Below are positions 48,228 to 60,249 of a stretch of DNA of 64,000 bases, piece after piece (within the stretch, counting starts at the first letter, position 1; every line of letters starts with the position of its first letter). This DNA comes from Hemibagrus wyckioides (Eukaryota; Chordata; Actinopteri; Siluriformes; Bagridae): assembly GCF_019097595.1 (NCBI RefSeq), contig NC_080710.1, positions 22,321,780-22,385,779 of the forward strand. Direction: 5' to 3'. The position numbers and the translations under genes are program-made. Below the pieces are notes generated by a model. It was not told where the DNA came from. It saw only the letters and a list, made by a program, of their open reading frames with translations, and did not search any database.

Positions 48228-50880
48228 TGAGCTTAATTTGATTGCATGTCCTGAAAATCTGGCCTGTGGCTTCAAAATGTAGGCTTATTCTTGGAATAAA
48301 CAAAATGATTGGAAGCAAATGGGACAGAAATGTTAGATAACCAACACATATGGTCTAACATAAAGTGAGATCTGATGTGTATATTATTGTTGCTTACAGT
48401 TGGACCTGACGTTGGTTAGTTTCAGGTTCTGATTTTGGAGCACTTGATAAACTTCTTTTTTTTTGCTTTTGATAAAAGTAAATGGTTGTTCACAAAACAT
48501 GAAGGATGGTGTGTTTTCTCCCCACACTGACCTACAAGAAAGCAAGGGATAGTTGAAAGTCCAGGAAGTCTTGATGAAATTGATTTTTTTTTTCTTTTAC
48601 TAATGCATACCAGAACACAAACCACTGTTAGGTAATGCTGCCTCCTTTCTTCCTCTTCCACTTCACTGATTCTGGCCAAGATGTGTACTGAAGTCTTTTT
48701 CTCATCTAAATTATAGGGAAAATGTCCAGTTTACATGTTTACATGTTAATTAATAAACTTGTTTTTTTTAATTTGTCTTGCTTTTTTGCCTTTTTTGCCT
48801 TTTTCGTTTCAGGATGCATTAGGTGACCAAGACACATGGTGACATTGTGACTATGTTTATTTGAATATAATATAATAGTACTTATATAATTCATAGTACT
48901 AATAGGTTATCATTTTTAAATGTCTTGATGTTTTCAGTTTCTTTTGGGTTTGTTTGTTTGTTTGTTTAAAGAGGGCTCAAGAGGTCCAAACAAAAGGTTT
49001 GTATCTCAGCTACTCTTTTTAACAGTTAACTGATCAAACCCTGTTTTTATCCTTCTTTTATATTCACACCACTCCATCTGGAAAGTTAAAACAGTTGTTG
49101 TTGTTGGTGTAAGGGGAGAAAGGTACAGAAAGAGAAAGATGGACAAGACAGAGTCATGGTTTTTGGATAAGACATAAGAAATGACAACCTTGGCTCTAAC
49201 AGTAAGATTGATTCAAGCACACATCTGTACAGAATTCAGGCCCCCAGATGGGCTTACTCCTGACTCTTCTGGCTCAAATTACACAGTACAGGAACAGTGG
49301 AACATTAGGAAAAGTGGACCAGAGGAATATAACTGAAATAGTGGTAGTTCTCATTGCAGCAGCACTACCCAACCATAACATAAGTATGGCTTCTTACTAT
49401 TATTGAGATTCTTGTTTAATGAAAAGTAGAAGAAGAAGAAGAAAAAAAGTTTACCTGAACTATGTTTTGCATGTTTCATCATTTACAGAACAGCACTGGC
49501 CTGCCAGGAGCACTGAATGAATATTGAACCTAGACATGAGTGTTTAGAATGTTAGTGTTTCAGAAATGTTTTGTGTATTATAAATAATAATTTAATCAAG
49601 CACAAATCAAAAATAAATTCAGTTTTCTCTCAATCTGTTTCTTTTATAGGAGGAGCAGGGCATAAAGAATATTTTTTTAGACTTTTTATTTGCTATGGAA
49701 AATTATTTAATTTCATACTTTTATTATTGAGTTAATCATATATCTATTAATCATTTCTTTATAATCATTATTTAATCTTTCATTTTACTCTGTAGTCACA
49801 CATTTTTTAAGTGTGTTTGCATCTTGTTAGGCTTGTGTGTGAGAAAACAGCAAGGAATCCTTGTAGATTTGATTTAAGGCGTAGAGGGAGGCTGACTGTC
49901 AGGACTGATTTAAGACACCTGGGAGATGTGAAGTTGATGTCATGTCTTTTTATGTATTAATAGGCTTGTGTCCTGAATTTGAAATGCTGTAATTCTCACA
50001 TTCTCCCACATGTTAAATTAGATTTTGTATGTGTATATTCTGTTAATCATATAATTGTTTGTGATAATTCATGTTAGTTTTATCTTTATTTGACCAAAAG
50101 GCAAGAAGTTCTTTGTTTACCTGTAACCAGTCGCACATCACTAGCCCTGTGCAGTGAATTATTTTATTTGCTGTAACATTTTGGTTGCTGGGGTTCTTCT
50201 GGAGTTTGTCGTCAGAAGGTACTGTTTTCCTACACATTGCCAGATTTAACATAAACGTAATACTATACACAATACTGAATGCAGAACTTACAAATTTATA
50301 CGTCAACAAGCATCGATACGTAATTGCCACATTGTGATAGACAGTGCAGTACACTAAACATACACAACCGCAAGCTAAGTAAATTGGCCTACTATTATAT
50401 TACTGTAAGCATATTGCAAATATATAATATTTATATTCATTCTTGTATTGTGCATAACTTTTTCATCAAGAAGGTTGGCGAAGCTGGGGCTCGAGGCTTC
50501 AGCTTATCTTAGATAGCTTGATGGGACAGAGACTCCACACTGTTTAGATGGCCTGTGGTGTTTGTTCTAATGGAGCAGGATTTTTTTCCTGTTGATTTGG
50601 GGAAATTTCATGGGTGGGTAGGATAAATGGTGCAATGTAGCAGCAATATAAGGCTATGTTTATTAACGTAGGAGTGTCCTGGGTCCATACATTTTTACCA
50701 CATCTTCAGTGACTTTAATCAGGTTATTGTTTTAGTGGTGTACATGGGTTTATTTATTTTTTATTCATATTTTGGGAAATAGAATCAACTAAAACCATTG
50801 TGCAGGAGCAGTTTTGTGCAGGAGCAGAGGGGTTGGTCAAGAGTGCTGGCAGGAGAGCAGATGGGATGACTGAGAATTTC

Positions 50881-51000
50881 TTTGGAAATCAGCGGGACCT
50901 TATTAAAATAACTCCTTCACACACATTTACTGCACAGTTTTTTGGAAATCAGCGGGACCTTATTAAAATAACTCCTTCACACACATTTACTGCACAGTTT
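50881..51000. repeat. Exact 60-bp tandem duplication
   Basis: Positions 50881-50940 and 50941-51000 are identical. The unit begins TTTGGAAATCAGCGGGACCT. No further copy flanks it. Confidence 0.97.
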
Positions 51001-51279
51001 TATCTCTATCAATGAGAGAGAACTGGTTAGAAGATGTTTAGTTTCCTAAGCTGAACAATTTTGCGAGCAGAATTTGCATGCTGCATATTGTGATCACGGT
51101 GTTCCCTATTTAAAGTGTTGAACAAATAATAATGATGGTCCTTGATGATGTAGAGAATAGGTTCCAAAAAAAGAGGTAGGCTGGATCTGTAGTTGGTAAA
51201 TATATCAAATGTTAGGCTATTTGGAGACAAGAGAGTGGCAGCTCATTTATTGATCTTGCATCTTCTCCAATCAGCTTAG

Positions 51280-51425
51280 AAGCATGTATTTGGACTGTGG
51301 GAGGAAACCGGAGCACCCGGAGAAAACCCACCAAGCATGGTGAGAACATGCAAACTCCACACAGCGAGACACAAACCCAGGAGGTGTGAGGTGAACCTGC
51401 TAACCACTAAGCCTCCATGACACAT
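51280..51425 (-). mobile_element. tRNA-derived SINE head fragment
   Basis: On the minus strand: GGAGGCTTAGTGGTTAGCAG, GTTTGTGTCTCGC, GTGGAGTTTGCATGTTCTCA and CGGGTGCTCCGGTTTCCTCC, the well-known body of an abundant fish SINE. It is the same general family as the copy at 34380-34620. Confidence 0.78.
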
Positions 51426-51576
51426 TATTGTTGTTGTTGTAAGATAATATCTTTCTAAAAGCATAACATTTTTTCTGTATTTCTTTCTAAAATAAATGAC
51501 CAATTTTAAACTAATTTAATTAAGTGAAAATGCTCAGTGTTGTGCTTTAAGGTAAAACTTATTTTATGCCTGAAAG

Positions 51577-51639
51577 GGGCAGCCTGGAGCTCCTGGACAG
51601 AGAGGAGTGACAGGCACTCATGGTGCTCTTGGACAGAAG
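51577..51639 (+). pseudogene. Relic 63-nt collagen helix exon
   Basis: Follows TTTTATGCCTGAAAG and reads GQPGAPGQRGVTGTHGALGQ plus Lys: exactly 21 codons with Gly in every third position. The next bases are GATGAT where a GT donor is expected. Its start resembles the col6a4 helix exon at 16884 (GQPGEPG). Confidence 0.65.
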
Positions 51640-52516
51640 GATGATTTTAAGAACATTTAATAATTTTAAAAACATTTATTAGGCCTTTCTCACAGGGGGG
51701 TCTGTGAGACCAGGGCTGGTTGGGAATGCTTGATCAATGCCACCCAGCTCCTCTAGACCCCGAGAAATTGAGGTCTGTAAAAATATGTAATATCTCGACC
51801 ACCCTGGCCTAAATGCAACAAACATTAATTTGCAATTAACAGCTTTAAATATTAAATATTTCATAATTTATTCAATATCTGATAGTTTACAAATTATTTG
51901 GCCAAATAATTCAATATTCCTGGTGGATTGCTGAAGTACAGAGGATGACAGTAAGCAAGACAGTTTAGTTAAGAGTTCAGAGGTCCAGTATTTTTATATT
52001 CTTGCAAATAATTAAAGTTAAAATCACACGTTTAGTACATACCCAGTAGAAAACAACCACAAAACTACAGCTAACCATATCACTGTTGCACTGTTTGCAC
52101 ACATCAGACTGATGAATAAAGATTTAAAGAAAGGAAGTTCTTGGGAAAGCTTTAGATTTTTCAGAATGCCACCGAGATGAGATGAAAGGCTTAAAAGTCT
52201 AAAGTTAAAGTGTGATAGTTTGAGCATTCAGTGATATAAACTATTCTCTAAGATCTAGTCTACTAATTAATACACTGCAATAATATGTTAAACTAAATCA
52301 AGGTTACAGTCTTGAGAAAGTCAGATGCCTGCCATTTGGCATTTAAGACAATTCATTGGTTTCCTAAGAATTTCCAGGGAACTGCACAAGAAATTGCAGA
52401 CTTCCCAATGCTGAACATCTGTGAAATAGCTCCTGCCAACACAGGCAGGGTGGGATTAACTAATTCAGTGAATGTTGAAATCCTTTCTCTCATTAATGCT
52501 TTTAGGGCAGTAATTT

Positions 52517-52633
52517 ATATAATATAATATGATATAATATAATATAATATAATATAATATAATATAATATAATATAATATAATATAATATAATATAATAT
52601 AATATAATATAATATAATATAATATAATATAAT
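52517..52633. repeat. (AATAT)n pentanucleotide satellite
   Basis: More than 20 near-perfect AATAT units. Long minus-strand ORFs of LYYII repeats are a product of this array. Confidence 0.95.
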
Positions 52634-53712
52634 GCTCTGAATCTCTGTATTGTATAAATTTCTAGCCTTGTCAGTATGTCTATAACTACTGTCCACTTTA
52701 TTAGGAATACTGCTAGGGCTGCAATGTCCCCAGGTCCAAATGACAAAGATGTCACACTTTTATATTCAGTTGCCAACCACTAATACTTAAATCATGTGTG
52801 TCTACCTTTGACATCACAAGCCAAGTTGACTAGATTGTATCAAATAATTGCTGCAGATTTGTTGGCTGCACAGCTTCACATAATCAAAGGATCCTTGATG
52901 TCTGAGCTATTGAGGATGTTGGGTGATTCATGTTTTCGTAATGTTTGTGAATATATTCTTATCTTCCAGCTTAGTGACTTAGACTTAGAAGTCATCAGAT
53001 CACCTGTTACTAAGAAAATGACTACAAATTGCCCCTATCTTACATTTTCCACAGCTGCAGTGTGAATAGTCAGTTTTGTGAAAGCAAGCATTCCATGTGA
53101 GTTGCTGCCTATCTATGTCCAGATTTTAAGCACAGTTTTTTAAATGTTTTTTTTTTTTTTTATGTGAAGGTGGTTGTTTCATGATAAAGGGGTCATATCA
53201 GTGATTGCTGAATGGCTATTCCAGTAGCCTGACCTATTATTCTGTCCTGAAACAGTTCTTGTACTTACATCTTCCCATCTTCTACTCTCTGTTCAGCATC
53301 CAACAAAAAGTATTTAAAAAAAAATATTTTAATTGTACTTTCTTTCTTGCGTAGGGAGTTTTGGCAGCTCAGGGCTTCTTGGCATGCCAGTATTTATTCT
53401 TGGCTATAGGAGGAAATCTTTTAAAAAATAAAAAAAGGGAACAGCAAATTGTCTTTGGATGTTTTCTTGACATATTAAGTGAATGGATAAGCAACTGTGT
53501 AGCAGAATTGTTTTAAATATTGTTAAAAGATTTAACTTTGTTTTATACAGTATAACAATTCTCAAGATCTTACAGGAGAAAATGGGCTAAGGGGACCTAC
53601 AGGACTACATGGTGCTAAGGGTGTGAATTTGTAGCATCTCTGTACACTACACAACCTATATGGTTGTGTTTTAATTTTTAATTCAGATTGGCTTTCCTTT
53701 CACACATCCTAG

Positions 53713-53775
53713 GGCAATGTAGGCCCAGTTGGGGATCAGGAATGTTAGGGTCTGGCTGGGGAAATGGGCTCAGCA
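53713..53775 (+). pseudogene. Relic 63-nt collagen helix exon with stop codon
   Basis: Bounded by CATCCTAG and GTAAGTCA, exactly 63 nt. It reads GNVGPVGDQEC, TAG stop, GLAGEMGSA: six of seven triplets keep Gly, one is Gly to Glu, and one codon is nonsense. The match of size, phase and both splice sites makes chance unlikely. Confidence 0.65.
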
Positions 53776-54077
53776 GTAAGTCATTCGGTTAAAGTGTTTG
53801 CTCTTTGATAACTCTTTGAAATTTTATAATCTCAACTTCTATAATAACAACTCTTTCTGTTTCATGGCAGTGTCCAAGTGGAGTCTCAAGCCAGGCAAAC
53901 CTGAACTTGAGGTGAAAAAATAGGACTTCTTTTTTTTTTTTTTTCTAAATGTGGTTCTGCCTTATAAGGCAAAGGCTGCATTTTTGTTCTGTGAGCCTTT
54001 AGTAATTGTTCATAAAGTAGAGATAAAAAAGTAAAAAAGTAAAAAAGAATGATCAAACTGAAGAAAATTTGTTTGTT

Positions 54078-54133
54078 TGTGTGTGTGTGTGTATCAACAG
54101 TTTGAAAATGGAACTGTTCACACACACACACAC
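54078..54133. repeat. (GT)n ... (CA)n hairpin-forming pair
   Basis: GTGTGTGTGTGTGT near 54080 and CACACACACACACAC at 54119-54133 are complementary and separated by about 27 bp. Confidence 0.8.
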
Positions 54134-54891
54134 GTTAGGGCTGTTAGGCAGAGGCATTTGTGATTTATATACTGAATATCCGAAATGTAAAAGAGAAATG
54201 CTATAGTTCTCTCCTCTGCCATTTGTTTACTTGTTACATCAATTATGCAAAGTATGTTTAGTTTATTTATTTTAGTTTCTCTGCCCAACAACATTTTGGG
54301 AAGAATAATACATTCAAGAACACTCAATAATAATACATCTTTATTGCATGCAAATGTATTTCAGTGCCTTCTCATTCACTGCTATATTACAGATGCATCA
54401 GTGAAGCAGACTGAAATGATTAGCCCCAGTGTAAAGGGAATTTTAGTTTGTGTAATTTCCTGACATGACTGTCTCTGAGAGGCTGCATGAATCTATGGTC
54501 TGGTCTAGAAAGAAATCCACATCATCACTTCTTTATACAATTTTGTTCTTACAACCATTGGTAATGCTAATATGCTTGGTCCAAAGTCTAAAATAACTTG
54601 AGCATATTTATTTACAGTGAATATTCTGAGGTGAATGCCAAAAATTACCTTGCATTGTTGTGTTGACAAGGGGTTTAGGCTTGCTCAGCCCATGTATGCC
54701 AGTTGGCCGAATTAGGTTTCCTATTACTGTATTTCTACAATTAAAATATTATAGTGAAGAGAGACACAGTGCATATCCTGGATTTAAATCCTCTCCCCAA
54801 GGACATGGGTGTCAAGGGATTCATAATAGGGTAGCCCTGAATGATACAGGGGGCCCAGAACTACACAGCATTTTGTTGGAACATGTGTTAA

Positions 54892-56414
54892 CCTCCTGAG
54901 ACCCTGCGTCCTCATATGGAGACATTACATTTTGGGTTTGCTGCACCTTATACTTAATTCTGCCTAATTTAGACCTGTTGTCCTCGTTTGTAGACACCTT
55001 GTAGTGCCAGCTAGTGGTAGCTAAAGCACAATCAGCTTAGTAGTTGAAATACAATATAGCTTGAATCTCAGTTAACATGTAATGCAGTGGATTCAGAGAT
55101 AAAAGTGGAACTGGTACAAAACATCATCAGTGTCTATGGTCAAAACTTGTTTATTTATGCTTACTAACATTTAAAGTTTCACATGGCTTACAAATTTAAC
55201 AAGTTTTATCAATAGTAACAAGATTAGATGCTTCTAATTAGGCAGTACTCGTTTGAGGACATTGGGACTTTATAATGGTATAATTGCAAAGTGAACATGC
55301 TCAGGTCAGAGCACATAGCTAGGAAAGATTTGACAAGAAACCAACAGTTTACAGAATTCTTTCATGTAGTAAACATGAGTCTCCTTTGGTTTTATTTATT
55401 TTTTCTTCTGTGATAAATTTTCTAGGGCATATTTCATTGTCAAGAGCTGAAAGATTGTTAAATGCAATAATAGGAGAGAGCTCTGAGTTGGAAGATTTAT
55501 CTAATTGTCATGATGCTGATCCTGGTGTAAACCAGCTATGTGATAAAGCTTATCTTACACCTGATTTATCAGAATCAATTCAGCCGAGCAGTGTTGCTCT
55601 GGCAAATCTTTTGCGGGGTATGTGACATGTATTGTGTTGCTATGCTTGCAAACCAAACGCAACTGTTTTGCAGCATTTCACACTGGGCAGTAGATCTGGC
55701 AGACTGTTCTTACTGACAAAATACCATTCCTAGTTTGGACTATACAGGTACATCTCAAAAAATTAGAATATCATGAAAAAGGTTAATATTTTTTTCCCCA
55801 TGATTGTGTAGCCTACTGACCCAGACTGAGAGACCATTTAAAAGCTCAGGAAACCTTTGCAGGTGTTTTGAGGTAATTAGCTGATTAGGGTGTAACACCA
55901 TGACTTTCCAATATTGAACTTTTTCACAATATTCCAATTTTCTGAGACACAGAATTTTGGGTTTTACTTATCTGTAAGCCATAATCATCACAATTTCAAG
56001 AAATAAAGGCTTGAAATATTTCACTCTATGTGTAATGAATCTATATAATATATGGGTTTCACTTTCTGAGCTGAGTGACAAAAAATATTGACCTTTTTCA
56101 TGATATTCTAATTTTTTTGAGATGTACCTGTAGAGTAATCACAGGGCTTTTATTTGTGTTTCATTGTTTGCAATATAGCTTTTGCACAATGTTCAGACAT
56201 TGAAATTAACAGTTTCATACTTTGTTATACACGGTTTACTGTACAAATTTTATTGTCTTATGCAGTAAAATAAACCCAATGTCCTCAAATGAGGACATCA
56301 TTTTTTTCAAAGACAGTGCTTATATTTTTATACTTATTAGGTGTAACTAATCCCAAACACCTATATATATAAAACAAAAAAATCATGCAACACTAAAGCT
56401 CGGGTCTTAAGAGG
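54892..56414 (+). mobile_element. piggyBac-like element, defective
   Basis: Flanked by TTAA at 54888-54891 and 56415-56418, with short inverted ends CCTCCTGAGACCC and GGGTCTTAAGAGG. Sub-terminal GTCCTCATATGGAGAC and GTCCTCAAATGAGGAC palindromes occur at both ends. An ORF piece at 55430-55625 (SRAERLLNAIIGESSELEDL) resembles the acidic N-terminus of piggyBac-derived transposases; the catalytic domain is absent. A Tc1-type MITE is nested at 55745-56130. Confidence 0.6.
55745..56130. mobile_element. Tc1/mariner-type MITE nested in the piggyBac element
   Basis: A 386-bp element with inverted ends of about 48 bp (starting CAGGTACATCTCAAAAAA, one indel apart) and TA at both borders (55743-55744 and 56131-56132). 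Non-coding. Confidence 0.88.
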
Positions 56415-56761
56415 TTAAGAGGAAAAAACTGTTGATCTCGATCTTCATCACAGACCAAATCTGCCGAACCACAGAACCAAATTTCTCCAAGTATTTTCTT
56501 CTCATACTTTTTTATGGCATCTACCTTTTATATTCTTTATAATATGTTTTTATCTACATTTTATCTACTATTTACATCTATGCAAGTAAATTTATGTAAA
56601 TTCTGTTTTCGTCACCGGACAGTCTTAAAAGCATGGTACTGCACATTGGACTGTATATGGTTGTGTATGACTAATAAAAATTTAATTTGAATTTATAGTT
56701 GCCACTGTAAAAATTTTTGTGTTCATTAACAAATTCCAGTGTGCAGACACAAAAGTGAGTA

Positions 56762-57541
56762 CACTGAAACCTTGACTTACGAGTTTAATTCATTCTGTAA
56801 CTCAATTTGCTCGTATATCAAATCAAATTTCTCCATTAAAATGAATTGAAATGCTATTAATTCCAGCCCCCCAAAAAAACACACCAATTTTTTTTTTGTT
56901 ACGTGTTTTTTAAATAAGAAAAATGTACTTTATAAATAACAAATAATGTATAAAACAATAATAATACATAATAAAAGAGAATGTAAAGAAATAAACTGGT
57001 TTTATTAAGTGTATTTACGTTGAAGATGCTGGCGGAGGTGGGAGGAGATTGGCGGAGGAGGGTGGCGGAGTTTTTCCATTTCGTGCTCTATCGCTTAACT
57101 TAACTTACTCGCTACACACTTAATGCTACAATTAATTGCTAAATTTAACTTACACACTATGCTACACTTTATCGCTAAACTTAATTGCTACTTTTTTTCA
57201 CTTCACTTAATCATATTCACTGACTGTTGCCTTTTTCGCCACACTTTCCTCGCTTTCACTTGCAGGGCGTTTCAATAAAAAAAAAACCTGTCCAGGGAGG
57301 TTTGTTTCTTCCTCCCTTTCAAAATGTCTGGAAAATGAGTGATGAAGTGTCCTTACACAGCGCCAACGCACGACCTGCAGAGATAACCACGTGAACTGAC
57401 CGCTCGCTGGACTACCTAGAGGTGGTTGGCGTAAGCTCGCTCGCTCGTGACTCAGATCTCGGCTCGTATCTTAAAGCAAAAAAAAATCGACCGAGTGAAA
57501 TCGAAAACTCGTCGAGGCACTCGTCAGTCAAGGTTTCACTG
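56762..57541. mobile_element. Non-autonomous TA-flanked DNA transposon
   Basis: A 780-bp block whose ends CACTGAAACCTTGACTTACG and the complement of CGTCAGTCAAGGTTTCACTG are inverted repeats (about 24 bp, few mismatches). TA lies on both sides (56760-56761 and 57542-57543). No ORF of note; a GC-richer core occurs near 57030-57070 and 57350-57440. Confidence 0.8.
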
Positions 57542-58944
57542 TATTTAATTCTTATAAAATACTGCATGTAGTCAGTAGTCATCTGGTGTGAGTTGTGGGT
57601 TATTACACGTTTGCTATGTCCTATTTTTTAGCCACAGTATGATTTCAATTTGAATTCTGCAGTAATTCTTTTTTATAATAATAATAATAACAAGAAAAGA
57701 ATTGAATAGAACAGGCACCAGTACCTAAACCACCAGTGAGCAAGCCAAGGTCAACAGTTCCAAGGAAACACTCTTTCGAGCTCTGGGAAATATGCACCCT
57801 TGCAGAGAAAACTTAACCTTCTCCTACTGTGGACAACTTTTTTTGTTTTTTAATCAAATAGTCTAGAAGTTCTGGTTAATATGGAATGACTAGTTATTAC
57901 TGTAATAATTTAAAGCAGGCATAAACTGTAGGTGAAGGAATTAGGCATGCAGATATGTTTTAGATTATTAATCCAGTATTGTAACACCAGGGAGAAAGAC
58001 AATCTTTAAAATGAACTACTATACAAAAACTATCCAAAACCAGCAAACACTATTTCCAAAACCAGCAAACACTATTTCCAGGAACTACTTTCAAGTTTCA
58101 AGTGAAAGCTTGTAGGTGGAAAGTCTCAGGAGAAAAAGTAGACTTTTTATACAGAAAGTCTGCATGAGAAGTAAAAGGCACACATAACCCCATATGATTA
58201 GTGAAATGATTAGTGTGGTGAAATAGTTTATAGCATTATGCCCTGTGTAACTGTTGATGTGGCAAACACAGTGACTATAACAGGCAGTGAAGGAAATGAG
58301 TTTCATTTTTCATTTAGAGGAGCTTTGAACATACCACATCTATTTAACTGCTTAAACTTCAATAGCTTCATATGCTATTCACACACTAGTGTAAGCTGTT
58401 TTTAATTTTAAAGGGATATTCAGATGTAAGAGGAGTAGATGGAGTAATGGATAGTACTGTATTTGTATAATGGTAATCCTGCTAATTTATTATTGTGTCT
58501 TTTTGTTTAATCATTTGTCTGTATTTGTGCATGTGCCAGACAAACTACTTTGGGGTATAAAAACCCAGTGTTGTAGTCTTGACATGATTGATTTTTGGAC
58601 ACGATGCTATGATTTTTGGACATGATGCTACAGTTGCTTGTAAAATAAGGTAAATAGACACAATCAATAACAAATAACAAATAAACCAACATTTGTCTCT
58701 TTCATTTGGTTTGAAGGTGTGAATCTTCTCCCCATTGCATTCACAGTAAAATGTTAAGCAAATACCAACATGTGAAAGTGCCAAAAATTACTGCATTACC
58801 GTAGACAGTAATTAGCGACAGTTTTACTGATGAGTAAAAATCGTTTGTGTATGAAAAGATCTTTTTTACTTTGCTGCTATAGAAATGTGCTATGTGTATG
58901 CAAAGCTCAATTTTCTTGGTAGAAAATTTTTGATGATAGAAATA

Positions 58945-60057
58945 CAGTTGAGGCCAAAAGTTTACATATACCTAATCTAAAATACATTCAAAGTCAGGTT
59001 TTCACAACTCCATGCATCGACTATCTGCTTTGTCTCAGAATTAGACTTAGCTAAGAAACAGATTTATTCCAACTTTCATTTACGTTAGCAGATTTTGGTT
59101 GGTCAGAGGTTTGCATACATTGTTAGTATTGCATGGCATTGCCTTTTAATAGCTTGAAGTTGAATCATACTCTAGGTTTAGCCTTCCACAAGATTCTAAG
59201 AATTTCCTCCTCATTCCTTGTAACACAGCTGGTGTAACTCAGTCACATTTATTGGGCCTCAGTTGATAAATTTGCTCTGGGATTCAGGTCATGGCTTTCT
59301 GTTGTCCTCCCTAATATTCAGTTTGTTTTCATTTTTGTTACAACTATAGCAGGTTTAGGATTATTGTCCTGCTGGAAGATAGTGTTCATCTTTTATCTTT
59401 CTGGCTGAGGTCATGCTTCAATATCTCTAGATAATCCTCCTTCCTCATGACGCAATCTGTCTTTTGACCACAGCACCAGTCCCTTTTCCAGCAAAATACC
59501 CCTACACCATGCTGCTGCCTCCCACAAACTTCATAGCAGCCATGTTGTTCTTCAGATTAAAAGTTGAACTAAAGTTCATGTACCCCTTGAAGTTGATTTG
59601 TTCTTGTTTCCTTAATGATGCAGTGTTTGTGTTCCCAAGACTTTTCTGTTTGCATAAAACCATTTGTACCAGTGGCTTGGAAATTGCTCCTAAGGAGGAA
59701 CCAGACTTGACATGGATTTTCACATTTTATCAGCAAAGAAAAAATATTAGATTAGATTAGATTAGATTACATTAAAATTTATAGTCCTTTCATATGGGTA
59801 CAAGGCAACAAAACACAGTGTCTCTAAATGTAGGCCATTTTACAGTGCAACATACACTCCCTTAACTCCTAATGGTAACAATTGACCAATCAGAAGCTTT
59901 TAATAGTCAATACCTGTGCAATCTTCCAGACTGTTTACATAGACAGTCAGCTTGATGAATGTAAATGTTTGACTCACTGGAATTCTGATAAAATGAAATT
60001 AAATCAATTACATTTAAAAAAAAATCCAAAATAAATCTAAACCTTTGAGCTCAACAG
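58945..60057 (-). pseudogene. Degenerate Tc1-like transposon
   Basis: Inverted ends CAGTTGAGGCCAAAAG (58945) and CTTTGAGCTCAACAG (ends 60057), with TA at both sides. On the minus strand a broken transposase is visible: SGSSLGAISKPLVQ and NNMAAMKFVGGSSMV-like readings in 59723-59502. It contains a (GATTA)n run near 59746-59770. Confidence 0.7.
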
Positions 60058-60109
60058 TACATATATCTGTATCTATGTCTGTAACATTTGGAAATGTGCA
60101 CACGCTTAT

Positions 60110-60245
60110 GTAAGAATGCAGATTGTGTACTCTGTTGATTGGAAGGTCAGGGCTCAAGCCTCAGCATTGTCAACCTGCCACTGTTGGGTAATTGAGCAAG
60201 GCCATTCACCTTCCCTGACCCGGGGTGCTGCATCAAAGCTGGTCC
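60110..60245 (+). mobile_element. tRNA-derived SINE fragment
   Basis: Reads TGGAAGGTCAGGGCTCAAGC (B-box region), CTGCCACTGTTGGGTAATTG, AGCAAGGCCATTCACC and GGGTGCTGCATCA, the body of a SINE frequent in ostariophysan fish. Confidence 0.7.
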
Positions 60246-60249
60246 TACA

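Larger units (their letters stand above)
47543..58458 (+). pseudogene. Decayed collagen (collagen VI-like) gene, scattered relic exons
   Basis: Plus-strand segments with Gly-X-Y coding and splice-like borders: 47544-47569 (GSSGDHGYV-like after one-base loss, donor GTAAAT), 51577-51639 (63 nt, seven clean Gly-X-Y triplets, but donor changed to GA), 53576-53620 (GENGLRGPTGLHGAK-like, 45 nt, frame shifted against the acceptor), 53713-53775 (63 nt, good AG and GTAAGT, one Gly changed to Glu and an in-frame TAG), 53871-53911 (41 nt, GPSGVS-like, frameshifted, donor GTGAAA) and, weaker, 58414-58458 (45 nt, two Gly codons mutated to GAT). Sizes of 63 and 45 nt are collagen VI helix exon sizes. Orientation is opposite to col6a4. 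VWA relics were not recognised. Interpretation as one gene is inference. Confidence 0.52.

Noticed and set aside
49870..49935. Possible decayed helix exon (GVEGG-like) on the plus strand
   Set aside because: Several stops and no consistent frame; similarity too weak.
50470..50505. VGEAGARGFS reading as a relic collagen exon
   Set aside because: Only three Gly triplets and weak borders; not counted among the relic exons.
52518..52632. CRISPR-like or regular repeat array
   Set aside because: Simple pentanucleotide satellite in vertebrate DNA; no spacers. No CRISPR array exists anywhere in the window.
52465..52776. Long LYYII-repeat ORFs on the minus strand
   Set aside because: Product of the AATAT satellite, not a protein.
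54785..54850. Collagen-like reading PQGHGCQGIH on the plus strand
   Set aside because: Only a few residues, not in steady Gly-X-Y phase and no splice borders.
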